Positions 39,001-48,544 are shown, counted from the stretch's first letter. The stretch is DNA of 64,000 nt from Haloimpatiens lingqiaonensis (GCF_901447495.1 NZ_CABDWS010000003.1:20897-84896); one strand, 5' to 3'. Notes: generated by a model not told the origin, from the sequence alone. Numbers and translations: made by a program.

Positions 39001-39587
39001 ATGTTCTCTTTTAATTTTTTCGCACTTATAAAGGGTTCTTCCGATGCCATTATATAAGACATTACCGCCACCCCATCAGCACCATTTTCTATTGCTTCTC
39101 TTGCATTTTCCGGATTTATGCCACCTAATGCTATTATGGGCATAGATACTTTACTTCTAACTTCTTTAATAAAATTAACCCCTTTAGGTTGTAGCCCCTT
39201 CTTGCAATCCGTTGGATAGATGTGGCTAACTAAAATATAATCTGCACCCTTTTCCTCACAAATCATAGCTTCTTCTACACTATGTACTGAAACACCTACA
39301 GAAATATTTTTAGGTTTTTTATCTAAGAAATCTTTAAATTTCATATGGTATCCATCTGCCTTTACTGCTTTTACTACACTGAGGTTCCCATTTATCATAA
39401 GTTTAACTTTTCTATAACCTATTACTTCTTTTATTTTTTTACCATAACTTATAAGCTCTTGCTCATTTAAATCTTTTTCCCTTAATATTATAGTATCAAC
39501 TCCGCCTTTAATGCTCTCACTTATTACATGAAAGAAATTATGATTTTTTACAAGTTTTCTATTAGTTATTAAATATAATTTAGACAT
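38982..39587 (-). CDS. thiE: Thiamine phosphate synthase / TenI-like protein
   Basis: 201 residues from ATG 39587, nine bases after GGGG. The TIM-barrel family motifs LREKD, HIYPTDCKKG and IALGGINPEN are visible. ThiE joins the hydroxymethylpyrimidine and thiazole phosphates; TenI relatives aromatise the thiazole. The short, TenI-like motif set leaves the choice open. thiF lies upstream, 200 bp away. Confidence 0.8.
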   Translation of the reverse strand: MSKLYLITNRKLVKNHNFFHVISESIKGGVDTIILREKDLNEQELISYGKKIKEVIGYRKVKLMINGNLSVVKAVKADGYHMKFKDFLDKKPKNISVGVSVHSVEEAMICEEKGADYILVSHIYPTDCKKGLQPKGVNFIKEVRSKVSMPIIALGGINPENAREAIENGADGVAVMSYIMASEEPFISAKKLKENIKIVTG

Positions 39588-39653
39588 ATGAAACAACCCC
39601 TTTCCCCAGTTACAACAAATAGCCTACTTTCTAATTTTAATCCTTATATAACT

Positions 39654-39670
39654 CAACTTTCGCAGTTATA
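39654..39670. repeat. Lone left end of the MITE-like repeat
   Basis: CAACTTTCGCAGTTATA is identical to the left end of copies 1 and 2. No matching right end is visible; a TAAGAAGTAAGAG tract follows about 90 bp on. Confidence 0.5.
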
Positions 39671-39759
39671 AAATAAAAAATAAAGTTCTTTAAAGATTAG
39701 CTATAATTTGAAATTTGTAAGTTAAACCAAGCAAAAGGCAAAAAGTAAGAAGTAAGAGT

Positions 39760-39790
39760 AAAGGATAAAACTCAAGGAGTTTCATCCTTT
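39760..39790 (-). terminator. Hairpin at the thiF 3' end
   Basis: AAAGGATAAAACTC pairs with the GTTTCATCCTTT side; the thiF stop lies in the right arm. The downstream T run is weak on the minus strand. Confidence 0.5.
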
Positions 39791-40592
39791 AGCAATCCTT
39801 TTCACCTAATAAAATTCTAATTATCATATTTGCTTGATGATTTGCCGCAATGGCAGTTCTTGGCGCCATAAGTCCACAGCCTATCTTTGCTTCAGATTCC
39901 AAATCTCCTACCATGTAGAAATTTTTCATAACTTTTTTTGTCTTTATTAAATTGGAACTAAAATAACCTGCCATGCCTGAGGCTGCCACAACAGTTTTTC
40001 CACCGTGCAAAAGCATAGTATTAACTATTTCTGCCTTACTAATGGGATTATCCAACGCTTCTGCTACAATGCTTACATCGTCAAAGCATTTAACTACATT
40101 ATCCTTATTTAAATATAACTCCTTGGTTACAACTTCTACAAAGGGATTTATATGGCTTATTATATCTTTTATGGCTTGAGTTTTCTTCATCCCAATGTGT
40201 TCTATAAAATACTGCTGCCTGTTTAAATTACTAGGTTCCACCACATCAAAATCCACTAAGGTAAGCTTTCCAATACCCATTCTTGCTAAGGATACCGCTA
40301 TGTTAGATCCTAATCCACCAAGCCCAGCTATACCAACAGATGCTTTTTTAATTTTTTCATGCACTCCAGGAGTATGTCTGGAAGTTAATAAATATTCAAT
40401 TTCTTCTTTATCTGGCATATGACCTTTATTTATAAAAAACAGATTATCTCCTTCTTTTAGCTCATGATCCTTCTCTAAGGGGAAACCATTTAAAATACAT
40501 ATATCTCCCTTATAATTAAATATCTTTTTTGCTTCAAAAGCTGTAATCTTCTCATGAACTTCAAATTTCTTTCCATTAAAAAAAATTTTCAT
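39789..40592 (-). CDS. thiF: ThiF-like adenylyltransferase with N-terminal ThiS-like domain
   Basis: 267 residues from ATG 40592 five bases after GGGGG. Residues 1-56 look like a ubiquitin-fold ThiS module (MKIFFNGKKFEV, ILNGFPLEKDHELKEGDNL) without a terminal Gly-Gly. The ThiF/E1-like domain follows, with the nucleotide loop GLGGLGSN, NRQQYF and DNPISK. It would adenylate ThiS in thiazole sulfur transfer. No thiS, thiG or thiH gene is visible nearby. Confidence 0.85.
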   Translation of the reverse strand: MKIFFNGKKFEVHEKITAFEAKKIFNYKGDICILNGFPLEKDHELKEGDNLFFINKGHMPDKEEIEYLLTSRHTPGVHEKIKKASVGIAGLGGLGSNIAVSLARMGIGKLTLVDFDVVEPSNLNRQQYFIEHIGMKKTQAIKDIISHINPFVEVVTKELYLNKDNVVKCFDDVSIVAEALDNPISKAEIVNTMLLHGGKTVVAASGMAGYFSSNLIKTKKVMKNFYMVGDLESEAKIGCGLMAPRTAIAANHQANMIIRILLGEKDC

Positions 40593-40743
40593 TTTAACCC
40601 CCACCTACAAAAGCTAGAATTTTACATATATATCATAACACTTTTCTTTATTTATATAAATAAAATCATGGTAAATGTTGAATTATAATAGATAGCTTTG
40701 ATATAATTGCATTTGCATATATTATATGAAAAGGGATGATATA

Positions 40744-41964
40744 ATGAATAAATCAAGTATAAATAAATTAAAACTTTTCTTCATGGGATTAGAAAGTAGA
40801 TTTGAAGAAAATTCTTCTATATTTAAAGAAATAAATACAAAATTCAAAACCGGTTTAAAAGAATTTAAGGGCCTAGGAATTTATAAAGACAATAAAATTC
40901 AATATAATTTTAACGGAATAACAAAACTTGAAAGTTTAAATGAAATTTTGCAAAACATATGTATAGATGCTGAAAGCTATGAAACTTTAGAATTTATATA
41001 TAGTGAAAGAGGCACAAATATACTTATATCTGCTGACAATAAAAATGTAACCATGAAAAATATAGAAGTTAAGGAATCTTCTAAAGAAGCAGATGCTAAA
41101 TCTAAGACTTCTAAAAAAGAAGCCTGCTTAGAGCATCATGGTTTCGAAGGCACCTCAACACTTTTAAATAGGGATTATTATATAAAAGTTGGAAAAGCAG
41201 ACAGCCTATTAAAAGAAATAAATATAATGACAAAAGACGGAAAAATTAAAAATGACAAAATAAGAAAATACAATCAAATAGATCACTATGTTGAACTTTT
41301 AGATAATATATTTGATAAACTAGATAAAAATAATAAAAAAGGTATTACTATACTGGATTGTGGCTGCGGTAAATCTTATTTATCCTTTGTATTAAATTAT
41401 TATTTAACTGAAGTAAAAAAATTCAAATGCCATTTCATAGGCCTTGATTATTCTAAAAATGTAATAGAATCTTCTAAAAAAATGGCTGATAATTTAGGCT
41501 ATAGAAATATGGAATTCCATGCTATTGATATAAAAGACTATGTACCAGATAAAAAAATAAATGTAGTACTATCTCTTCATGCTTGTGACACCGCTACAGA
41601 CATGGCATTAGCTTTAGGCATTAGGGTAAATTCGGATGTAATAATAGCTGTACCTTGCTGTCACAGGGAGCTTTTAAATCAATATTCCTATGAGCCTTTT
41701 AAAAACATAACTAAATATGGAGTTTTAAAAGCTAGAATGGCAGACATATTAACCGACGGCATGAGAGGCACCATGCTGGAAGCCAAAGGCTATGATGTTT
41801 CTATAGTAGAATACATATCACCTCTGGAAACTCCTAAAAATTTGATGATAAGAGCTATAAAAACAAAAGAGGAAAATCCTAAAGCCATGGATGAGTATTT
41901 AAAATTAATGGCTGATTTAAATGTATACCCTGCACTTTATAAATTTCTTAGCCAATGGGAATAA
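40744..41964 (+). CDS. Class I SAM-dependent methyltransferase, METTL25/RRNAD1-like
   Basis: 406 residues from ATG 40744, eight bases after AAGGG. A divergent N-terminal half precedes the SAM domain with LDCGCGKSYLSF near 205 and the signature LSLHACDTATDMAL. VPCCHRELL near 300 is typical of this family, which includes proteins of unknown substrate. It stands alone, divergent from thiF. Confidence 0.8.
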   Translation: MNKSSINKLKLFFMGLESRFEENSSIFKEINTKFKTGLKEFKGLGIYKDNKIQYNFNGITKLESLNEILQNICIDAESYETLEFIYSERGTNILISADNKNVTMKNIEVKESSKEADAKSKTSKKEACLEHHGFEGTSTLLNRDYYIKVGKADSLLKEINIMTKDGKIKNDKIRKYNQIDHYVELLDNIFDKLDKNNKKGITILDCGCGKSYLSFVLNYYLTEVKKFKCHFIGLDYSKNVIESSKKMADNLGYRNMEFHAIDIKDYVPDKKINVVLSLHACDTATDMALALGIRVNSDVIIAVPCCHRELLNQYSYEPFKNITKYGVLKARMADILTDGMRGTMLEAKGYDVSIVEYISPLETPKNLMIRAIKTKEENPKAMDEYLKLMADLNVYPALYKFLSQWE

Positions 41965-41995
41965 GTAAATATATATTGTTAAGTAAGTGCCCTAG

Positions 41996-42230
41996 GAAAA
42001 AGCTGCATTTAATTCCGTGATAAAATTGAAATTTTCGACTGTGAACAGTACGCTAAGAACTTCTAAATGTTTTGAAATTTAAATCCCCTAAAGCCTTCAA
42101 ACTTGCTCGTACCTCACTCAAACAATGAAGGCTTCTTAACGGAGCTTTAAATTTCAAAACAAAGAAGTTCTAAAGCTAATTCAATAGTCGAAAATTTCAA
42201 TTTTATCACTCCATTAAATGCAGCTTTTTC
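41996..42230. repeat. Large palindromic element, copy 1
   Basis: The ends GAAAAAGCTGCATTTAAT and ATTAAATGCAGCTTTTTC pair perfectly. The arms run inwards with conserved bulges (GACTGTGAACAGTACGCTAAGAA on the left) to a stem GCCTTC/GAAGGC around a 28-base loop. The core closely matches copy 2 in reverse orientation, while the outer arms do not. Confidence 0.75.
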
Positions 42231-42516
42231 AGTTACAGAATACTTTAATTAAATAAATGTATTAGTAAAACAAGCTATAATTATTTAAGTAAATGGAGTA
42301 GTTGTAGTTTTTCTTTTTAGGGGCTTAAAAATTTTTTTATTGGCGGCAGCCAGTCTAAATACGTAGATATGATTAGTATTTATATATAAGAATATATATT
42401 TTTAATTGTTGGGTGAATAGGAACTTGTAGATAAGTAATAGTGAAAAAGTAAGAACTACTAGGTAAAAAGTCAAACGTTTAGCACTTAAAAAGTGTTTTG
42501 GGCGTAAGCCCGCTGA

Positions 42517-42578
42517 GTGTAGGTGAAAGTGTAGCTATTTTGCGCCCTATCGTTATGCGGGTTTACCAGCCCTTTAAG
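42517..42578 (+). ncRNA. Structured repeat, copy A (possible RNA)
   Basis: GTGTAGGTGAAAGTGTA, then CTATTTTGCG and TGCGGGTTTACCAGCCC matches the minus strand at 63928-63986. A hairpin GGGT/GCCC closes TTACCA; the second copy has GGGC/GCCC there, so the pair covaries. A GGGCGTAAGCCC hairpin precedes it (42509-42520). No T-run terminator is evident. The raiA RNA motif is one possibility that I could not verify. Confidence 0.4.
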
Positions 42579-42860
42579 CAAGAGCTCTTGAGAAAATTAA
42601 GCTTTGCTGATACTTTTTACTTTTCACAAATTAATTATAAAAAACTCTTTGAGTTTTATTCTTAACTCTTACTTCTTACTTTTTACCTCTTACTTATTTT
42701 TCACCTTTTCTCCCCTACAAACTAAGATTTATACAAACAACTGCCTTACGGCAAACTGAATTGAATTTTAGTTATTATTTTATTTTGATAAGTATCATAT
42801 AACTTTTCGAAAGGCTACGCCTAAAAAATATTATGAGCCCTTTGCTATTTATAAATCAAA

Positions 42861-42889
42861 GATTTTCCATAGCAAAGTGGCGGAAAATC
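42861..42889. repeat. Short palindromic repeat GATTTTCC...GGAAAATC
   Basis: GATTTTCCATAGCA and GGAAAATC form an imperfect palindrome. A near copy is at 38904-38932 (GGTTTTCCATAGCATAGTGA). Confidence 0.5.
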
Positions 42890-42936
42890 ATCCTTTAGTA
42901 AACCGTCCTCTCTCCATAACGATATATGCATGACCT

Positions 42937-43170
42937 GAAAAATCTGATTTTAAGGAAACAATAAATATATTTTTTTAGACTATTGAGCTAGCTTTAGAAA
43001 TTCTTTGTTTTCAAAATTGAATACCCGTTAAGAAGCTTTCATTGTTTGAATGAGGAACGAGTGAGTTTGAAAGCTTTAGGGTATTCAATTTTGAAAACAT
43101 TAGAATTTCTTAGTGTACTGCGAACAGTCTAAAAAAATATATTTATTGTGGACTTAAAATCAGATTTTTC
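42937..43170. repeat. Large palindromic element, copy 2
   Basis: The ends GAAAAATCTGATTTTA and TAAAATCAGATTTTTC pair perfectly. The inner stem GTATTCAATTTTGAAAA and its partner TTTTCAAAATTGAATAC lead to the conserved loop region TTTGAATGAGGAACGAG. The core matches copy 1 read on the other strand. It ends nine bases before the SIR2-like gene stop. Confidence 0.75.
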
Positions 43171-43178
43171 CTATGCCA

Positions 43179-44231
43179 TTACGTTACAAGTTCTTCAAGG
43201 CAGCTACATAAAATTATTGGTTTATTATAGTGTAGTATTCTCTTAACGTCCTCTATTGCAGTGGTATTAGGATTTACCCATATTAATTTTTCAAGCTCCC
43301 TGCCTTGAAAACTTTCTAGCAATAATTTTTTTATAGAAAAATCAGTTATAGGAAAAGAATATCCTATTATCACCAACTCTTTACAGCTTTTTAATTTATC
43401 CTTAGCTTTTTTCCATATGCTATGTATAAGCTTTTGCCTATAGTCTTTATAAAGTACAGGTGGAATAATTAATGGATCCATTATACCCTTATCCGTATAA
43501 ATTTCATTATCCTCCCACCAGCATTTATTAGTTAAAATAACCTTACCAGAACCCTCTATGCTAATTTTTTTATCGTCCTTCAATTCTATATAATTTACCC
43601 AATTTAATGAGCCATGCAGCTTTAAAATTTCAAAATTCTTTAAGCTTTCATTATTGACTTTATCTTTTATATTGATAAAATTGTATTCTTCCTCCATTTT
43701 TACTTCATCAAAACACACACCATAACATTGACTATTTTGAGCAGAAACTCCCGTGGCATATTCAATAGCATTCTCTAAATTACAATCATAGTTAAATGTA
43801 ATAACGCTCTCTCCATTTTCACAAATCCTTTTAGCAAAAGCAACCATAGCTGAAGATTCTTTAGCAAACTTTTGAAATGGATATAAATTTTCTATAAACA
43901 TAACCTTAAATAATGAATTTATTTTAATTAATTCATAGGCATCTAAGTATCTTTTCTCGTCCAAAGCTTCTAATATTTGCAGTTGTAAAAGTGTAAAACA
44001 TTCTCCTATATCGAAATGAGTTTCACTTAAGATCTCTGGATTCAGTCTCCAATACTTTTCTATATAGCAAAATACCGCTGAAAATTTATTAATGTAATAT
44101 TCCTTAACACATTTATCATTTTTAAATAAGGTGCTGAAAAAACTTTTGGATAAAGGTGGACTCATTCCATCTTCTCCTTTTATACATTTATTTATTCCAG
44201 CTCCTATTAAATAAACAGTATCTTCTCTCAT
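43179..44231 (-). CDS. SIR2-like domain protein
   Basis: 350 residues from ATG 44231 after AGGTG. The NAD-binding start LIGAGI, TFNYDCNLENAI, LKLHGSLNW and VIIGYSFPITD are the hallmarks of the SIR2_2-type domain. Proteins of this type include NAD-depleting anti-phage effectors and others of unknown role. It stands alone, with no obvious partner. A defence function is inference. Confidence 0.8.
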   Translation of the reverse strand: MREDTVYLIGAGINKCIKGEDGMSPPLSKSFFSTLFKNDKCVKEYYINKFSAVFCYIEKYWRLNPEILSETHFDIGECFTLLQLQILEALDEKRYLDAYELIKINSLFKVMFIENLYPFQKFAKESSAMVAFAKRICENGESVITFNYDCNLENAIEYATGVSAQNSQCYGVCFDEVKMEEEYNFINIKDKVNNESLKNFEILKLHGSLNWVNYIELKDDKKISIEGSGKVILTNKCWWEDNEIYTDKGIMDPLIIPPVLYKDYRQKLIHSIWKKAKDKLKSCKELVIIGYSFPITDFSIKKLLLESFQGRELEKLIWVNPNTTAIEDVKRILHYNKPIILCSCLEELVT

Positions 44232-44497
44232 AATTATCACCTATAAATAACCCTTTATTTGTTTAATTATTTAATTATTTAACCTTTTATTTTATAGCAC
44301 ATTTCTTTAAATATTTTTTGAATATCTAATTTTTCAAAACCAACTTAACTCATTGTGATTTTTTATTAATAATAGTTTTTAAATATTTCATGTCTCCTAT
44401 TAGTTTTAACCAAAGCTTTTAATCCTATGAAATCCTTTAACTAAAATTTCTTAACTAAAATCTCTTAATTTATTTTGTCCCATTTTGCAAAAAATAC

Positions 44498-44533
44498 AAA
44501 AGCTCTATAACAATCAAATTATTATAGAGCTTT
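44498..44533 (-). terminator. Terminator of the nucleotide-sugar operon
   Basis: AAAGCTCTATAA pairs with TTATAGAGCTTT. On the minus strand a TTGTATTTTTT run follows. It is 130 bp past the dehydrogenase stop. Confidence 0.75.
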
Positions 44534-44587
44534 CATTAACTATTTTTATTGTATATAAATATATATTTGAGCTAAATAGTATTAGCG

Positions 44588-44615
44588 AACCACTACTTAC
44601 TTTGTTGAAGTGGTA
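44588..44615. repeat. Hairpin with the motif of the 2.0-2.1 kb element
   Basis: ACCACT pairs with AGTGGT. On the minus strand CCACTTCAACAAAGT matches the CCACTTCTAACAAAGT loop of the element at 2086-2109. The surrounding DNA has further short repeats. Confidence 0.35.
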
Positions 44616-44662
44616 GCTTACTTTAATCCTTCCTAATCACAAGGGAATTTCGCACAATTAGA

Positions 44663-45979
44663 TTAAAGTTTGTGTATTTTTTCTCTATTGTTTTTAACTT
44701 CTTTAGTTGCATTTCTTGTATCGTAAAGAAGTGCTGCTTCTTCAACTATTCTTTCATAATCATAATCAGTATGATCTGTAGTTATTAAAACTATATCAGC
44801 AGTTTTTATAGCCTCTTCCCAATTTACTGAAGTATATTCTTTTCCTGCATGTTTAAAGTTTGGAACATATGGGTCATTGTATATAACATCTGCACCATTT
44901 TTCTCTAAATGCTCTATTACTTTTAATGCTGGAGATTCTCTCATGTCATCTATGTCCTTCTTATAAGCTACTCCCATTAAAAGTACCTTTGCACCATTTA
45001 ATGCTTTCTTATGGCCATTTAATAATCTCATAGCATTGTCTACTACAAATTCTGGCATAAAGTCGTTTATTTCTCCTGCTGTTTCTATAAGTCTTGTATG
45101 ATAGTCATACTCTCTAGCTTTATATGTTAAGTAGAATGGATCTAGTGGTATGCAGTGTCCACCTAGTCCTGGACCTGGGTAAAATGCCATAAATCCATAA
45201 GGCTTAGTCTTAGCTGCTTCTATTACTTCCCATATATCAATGCCCATTTTCTTGCATAATATTGCCATTTCATTTGCAAGTCCTATGTTTATATGTCTAA
45301 ATGTATTTTCTAGTATTTTCTCCATTTCTGCTACAGCTGGAGATGATACTTCAAATACTTCTCCTTCTAATACACTTCTATACAAAGTAGCTGCTACTTT
45401 TGTACATTCTTCTGTGCATCCACCTACTACCTTTGGAGTGTTTTTAGTTTTAAATAATTTATTACCTGGGTCAACTCTCTCTGGTGAGAATGCTAGGAAG
45501 AAATCTTCTCCACATTTCAATCCTGATTGTTCTAATATTGGTTTAACTATTTCTTCAGTAGTTCCTGGATATGTAGTGCTTTCAAGTACTACAAGCATTC
45601 CTCTATGAAGATATTTTGCTATATCTCTTGTAGAACTTTCTACATAAGATACATCTGGTTGCTTAAATTTATCTAATGGTGTTGGAACTGCTATAGCAAC
45701 ACAATCCACTTCTTTTACAAAAGAAAAATCTGTTGTAGCTTTAAGTTTTCCAGATTTAACTAAGTCAGCTAATTCCTCATCTATTATATCTCCTATATAG
45801 TTATGTCCTTTATTTACAAGCTCTACCTTTTGATCTTGAACATCAAATCCTATTACATTATATCCAGCTTTAGCTTTTTCTACTGCTAGTGGAAGTCCTA
45901 CATAACCAAGTCCAACTACACCTACTGTAGCTGTTTTATTGCTAATTTTTTCTATTAACTTTTCTGCTAATGGATTCAT
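44663..45979 (-). CDS. Nucleotide-sugar dehydrogenase (WbpA/WecC-type UDP-HexNAc 6-dehydrogenase)
   Basis: 438 residues from ATG 45979 after GAGGGAG. The Rossmann motif VGLGYVGLPLA, the SPERVDPGN segment and the catalytic Cys in GLGGHCIPLDP are visible. It oxidises C6 of a UDP-sugar. The third of three co-directional genes for a surface-polysaccharide precursor. Substrate (UDP-GlcNAc or UDP-ManNAc) is not resolved. Confidence 0.87.
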   Translation of the reverse strand: MNPLAEKLIEKISNKTATVGVVGLGYVGLPLAVEKAKAGYNVIGFDVQDQKVELVNKGHNYIGDIIDEELADLVKSGKLKATTDFSFVKEVDCVAIAVPTPLDKFKQPDVSYVESSTRDIAKYLHRGMLVVLESTTYPGTTEEIVKPILEQSGLKCGEDFFLAFSPERVDPGNKLFKTKNTPKVVGGCTEECTKVAATLYRSVLEGEVFEVSSPAVAEMEKILENTFRHINIGLANEMAILCKKMGIDIWEVIEAAKTKPYGFMAFYPGPGLGGHCIPLDPFYLTYKAREYDYHTRLIETAGEINDFMPEFVVDNAMRLLNGHKKALNGAKVLLMGVAYKKDIDDMRESPALKVIEHLEKNGADVIYNDPYVPNFKHAGKEYTSVNWEEAIKTADIVLITTDHTDYDYERIVEEAALLYDTRNATKEVKNNREKIHKL

Positions 45980-46101
45980 TCTAATTCTCCCTCTCTTTTG
46001 ATAAAAATTTAACAACACTATTTTATTATACTAACCTAGTCTTTTCAAGTAAATACCTTATATAGAATTATTAACACTAAAATTAATACATAGCTTTCAA
46101 A

Positions 46102-47223
46102 CTATTTTTTATAGAAATTCAATATTGTATCACAAACAAATTCTACTTCTTCTCTAGTTATCTCTGGATAAATAGGAAGTGCTAATATCTTTTCGCAAGT
46201 TCTCTCTGCTACTGGGAAATCGCCTTTCTTATATCCTAAGTAGCTGAAACATTCTTGAAGATGTAGTGGTACTGGATAGTATATGCTGTATCCTATTTCA
46301 TTTTCCTTTAAGTATGCTGCAAGTTCGTCTCTTCTCTCTGCTAATATATTAAATACATAGTAAACCCCTTGTTGAGCTCCCTTTATTTTAGGAATATTTA
46401 TATATTCACACTGTCCTAGTCTTTCCATGTACAATTTAGCTATTTCTTCTCTTTTCTTTATAGCTTCATTCATATATTTTAACTTAACGCCTAATACAGC
46501 TGCTTGAATTGTATCTAATCTTGAATTATATCCAATATAGTCATAGTGATATTTTTTAGAAGCTCCATGAACTCTTAGCTTTCTTGCCATTTCTGCAAGT
46601 TCATCATTATTAGTAACTATCATTCCTCCGTCACCATAGCCACCTAATGTTTTAGTTGGGAAGAATGAAAATATCCCCATATCACCTATAGTTCCTGAGT
46701 GTCTATAAGTTTCTCCATTTCCTTTCCATCTCATACCAAAAGCTTCTGCTGCATCTTCTAAAACCCTTATATTATATTTATTTGCTATTTCCATTATCTT
46801 ATCCATATCAGCCATTTGTGAAAATAAATGGATTGGAAGTATTCCTGCAGTATTTTCATTTATTTTTTCTTCAATTTTATTTATATCTATATCAAAAGTT
46901 TCTTCATCTATGTCTACAAAAACTGGTTTTGCTTTATGCTTAGCTATACAAGAAGTAGATGCTAAAAATGTGAAAGGTGAAGTTATAACTTCCTTTCCAT
47001 CTTTAAATCCTAATATATCTGATGCTATAACCAATGCATCTGTACCTGATGCCACTCCTATAGCATGCTTAGCTCCTGTAAACTCTTCTATAGCCTTTTC
47101 AAACTCCTTAACTTCTGGTCCTAAAGTAGATATTCCTCTTTCTATTACATTTTTAATAGCAGCATCAAATTCTGCTTTCTTTTCTTCATATTCTCTTTTT
47201 GAAGTATAAAAATTAACTTTCAT
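46102..47223 (-). CDS. DegT/DnrJ/EryC1/StrS family aminotransferase
   Basis: 373 residues from ATG 47223 after GGGAGG. PLP lysine in FFPTKTLGGYGDGG, DAAEAFG and GYNSRLDTIQAA are standard. The WbpE-like pattern together with the 6-dehydrogenase suggests a UDP-diamino-uronic acid-type route, but the substrate is not proven. Confidence 0.87.
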   Translation of the reverse strand: MKVNFYTSKREYEEKKAEFDAAIKNVIERGISTLGPEVKEFEKAIEEFTGAKHAIGVASGTDALVIASDILGFKDGKEVITSPFTFLASTSCIAKHKAKPVFVDIDEETFDIDINKIEEKINENTAGILPIHLFSQMADMDKIMEIANKYNIRVLEDAAEAFGMRWKGNGETYRHSGTIGDMGIFSFFPTKTLGGYGDGGMIVTNNDELAEMARKLRVHGASKKYHYDYIGYNSRLDTIQAAVLGVKLKYMNEAIKKREEIAKLYMERLGQCEYINIPKIKGAQQGVYYVFNILAERRDELAAYLKENEIGYSIYYPVPLHLQECFSYLGYKKGDFPVAERTCEKILALPIYPEITREEVEFVCDTILNFYKK

Positions 47224-47294
47224 TTAAAATTGCCTCCCTTTTTAACTGATAATTCATATTCCCTTAATTACTTTTAAACTAAACTACTTATTAT

Positions 47295-48464
47295 CTATTT
47301 TATAAACTTTTCAACACTCTTTATTAATTCCTCTACCAAGTATTTAGCATCTTCTAAATCCAATGTAGAATACACTGGTAAAGATATTTCATTCACATAT
47401 TGATTATATGCATTTGGATAGTCTTCCATTTTATATCCTAAATTTTTGTAAAGACTTAAAAGTGGCAATGGCATATAATGAACATTAGTAGCTATGCCCT
47501 TTTCTGCCATATCAATAATTACATTGTTTCTCATTTCTTCTGTAAATCCTTTTAATCTCAGTAAAAACAAGTGGTATGATGTTTCACATATATCATCTTT
47601 CTTAAATGGCACTTCAGCCCACTTCTTATCTTTTAAATTTTCAATATATGTATCAAATATTTGCTCTCTTATTTGAAGCATTTTTTCATATCTTTCTAGC
47701 TGACCTAAGCCTATTGCTGCATTTAAATCTGTCATATTACACTTAAATCCATCAGTTACTATGTCATACTTCCATGCTCCAGCCTTCATCTTTGATAAAG
47801 CATCTTTAGTTTGGCCATGAAGAGAGTTTGTCTTAAATTCCTTTTTCAAATCCTCTCTTCCAGATTTATTATTAAATGTAATAGCTCCACCTTCTACGGT
47901 AGTTAAATTCTTTACTGCATGAAAAGAGAATACGTGAAAATCTGCTTGACTTCCAACTCTTTTGCCCTTATATTTTCCACCTAAAGAGTGAGCTGAATCA
48001 GATATAAATATAATATCTTCTCTTCCTTTTTCCTTAAGTATTTCTCTTATTCTATGGTAATCTATAGGTACTCCTGCCACATCTACAGTTATTATAGCCT
48101 TAGTTTTTGGTGTTATAGCTTTAGCTAATTTTTCTTCATCAATTAAAAAACTTTCTGGTTTAACATCTACAAAAACTGGCTTTGCACCTCTATGAAGTAT
48201 AACACTAGCAGTAGCCGTATAAGTATATGCTGTAGTAATAACTTCATCTCCTTCTTTTATGTCAAAGCTCTTTAGTATAAGCTCCATACCAGCTGTAGCA
48301 CTAGAAAGAGTTACTGCATTATCACACTGACAAAACTCTTGAAGTTTTTCTTCAAACTCTGCTGTTTTAGGTCCTGTAGTTATCCAACCTGATTTTAAAA
48401 CCTCTACTACTAAATCTATTTCTCTTTGTGTTATATCCGGTGGTGAAAAAGGTATATTTTTCAT
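47295..48464 (-). CDS. DegT/DnrJ/EryC1/StrS family aminotransferase (ArnB-like)
   Basis: 389 residues from ATG 48464, with AAGGA nine bases upstream. VLKSGWITTGPK opens the fold; the PLP lysine is in FHAVKNLTTVEGG and the C-terminal SLPVYSTL fits. The protein resembles ArnB/WecE-type sugar aminotransferases. First gene of the trio. Confidence 0.87.
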   Translation of the reverse strand: MKNIPFSPPDITQREIDLVVEVLKSGWITTGPKTAEFEEKLQEFCQCDNAVTLSSATAGMELILKSFDIKEGDEVITTAYTYTATASVILHRGAKPVFVDVKPESFLIDEEKLAKAITPKTKAIITVDVAGVPIDYHRIREILKEKGREDIIFISDSAHSLGGKYKGKRVGSQADFHVFSFHAVKNLTTVEGGAITFNNKSGREDLKKEFKTNSLHGQTKDALSKMKAGAWKYDIVTDGFKCNMTDLNAAIGLGQLERYEKMLQIREQIFDTYIENLKDKKWAEVPFKKDDICETSYHLFLLRLKGFTEEMRNNVIIDMAEKGIATNVHYMPLPLLSLYKNLGYKMEDYPNAYNQYVNEISLPVYSTLDLEDAKYLVEELIKSVEKFIK

Positions 48465-48544
48465 ATTCTTTCTTCCTTCCTTCATTGGTATTTTTAATAA
48501 ATCAATACTTTAAAATCTAATATATAATTATCTAGTTATCTTTT

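Larger units (their letters stand above)
41965..43178. other. 1.2-kb gene-free stretch with palindromes and repeats
   Basis: No reading frame with a ribosome site is seen. The stretch holds two large related palindromic elements at its ends, a structured repeat near 42517-42578, TTACTTC-type tracts, and the palindrome TTTTCCATAGCA...GGAAAATC also found near 38.9 kb. It is likely a repeat-rich intergenic island. Confidence 0.75.

Noticed and set aside
40690..40743. Possible riboswitch before the methyltransferase gene
   Set aside because: Too short and with no conserved motif; a plain promoter suffices.
40593..40743. TPP riboswitch expected before thiF
   Set aside because: No CUGAGA or ACCUGA-type motifs in the gap.
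42000..43178. Decayed transposase or prophage gene in the 1.2-kb gap
   Set aside because: No frame of useful length with transposase-like motifs on either strand; only palindromes and short repeats.
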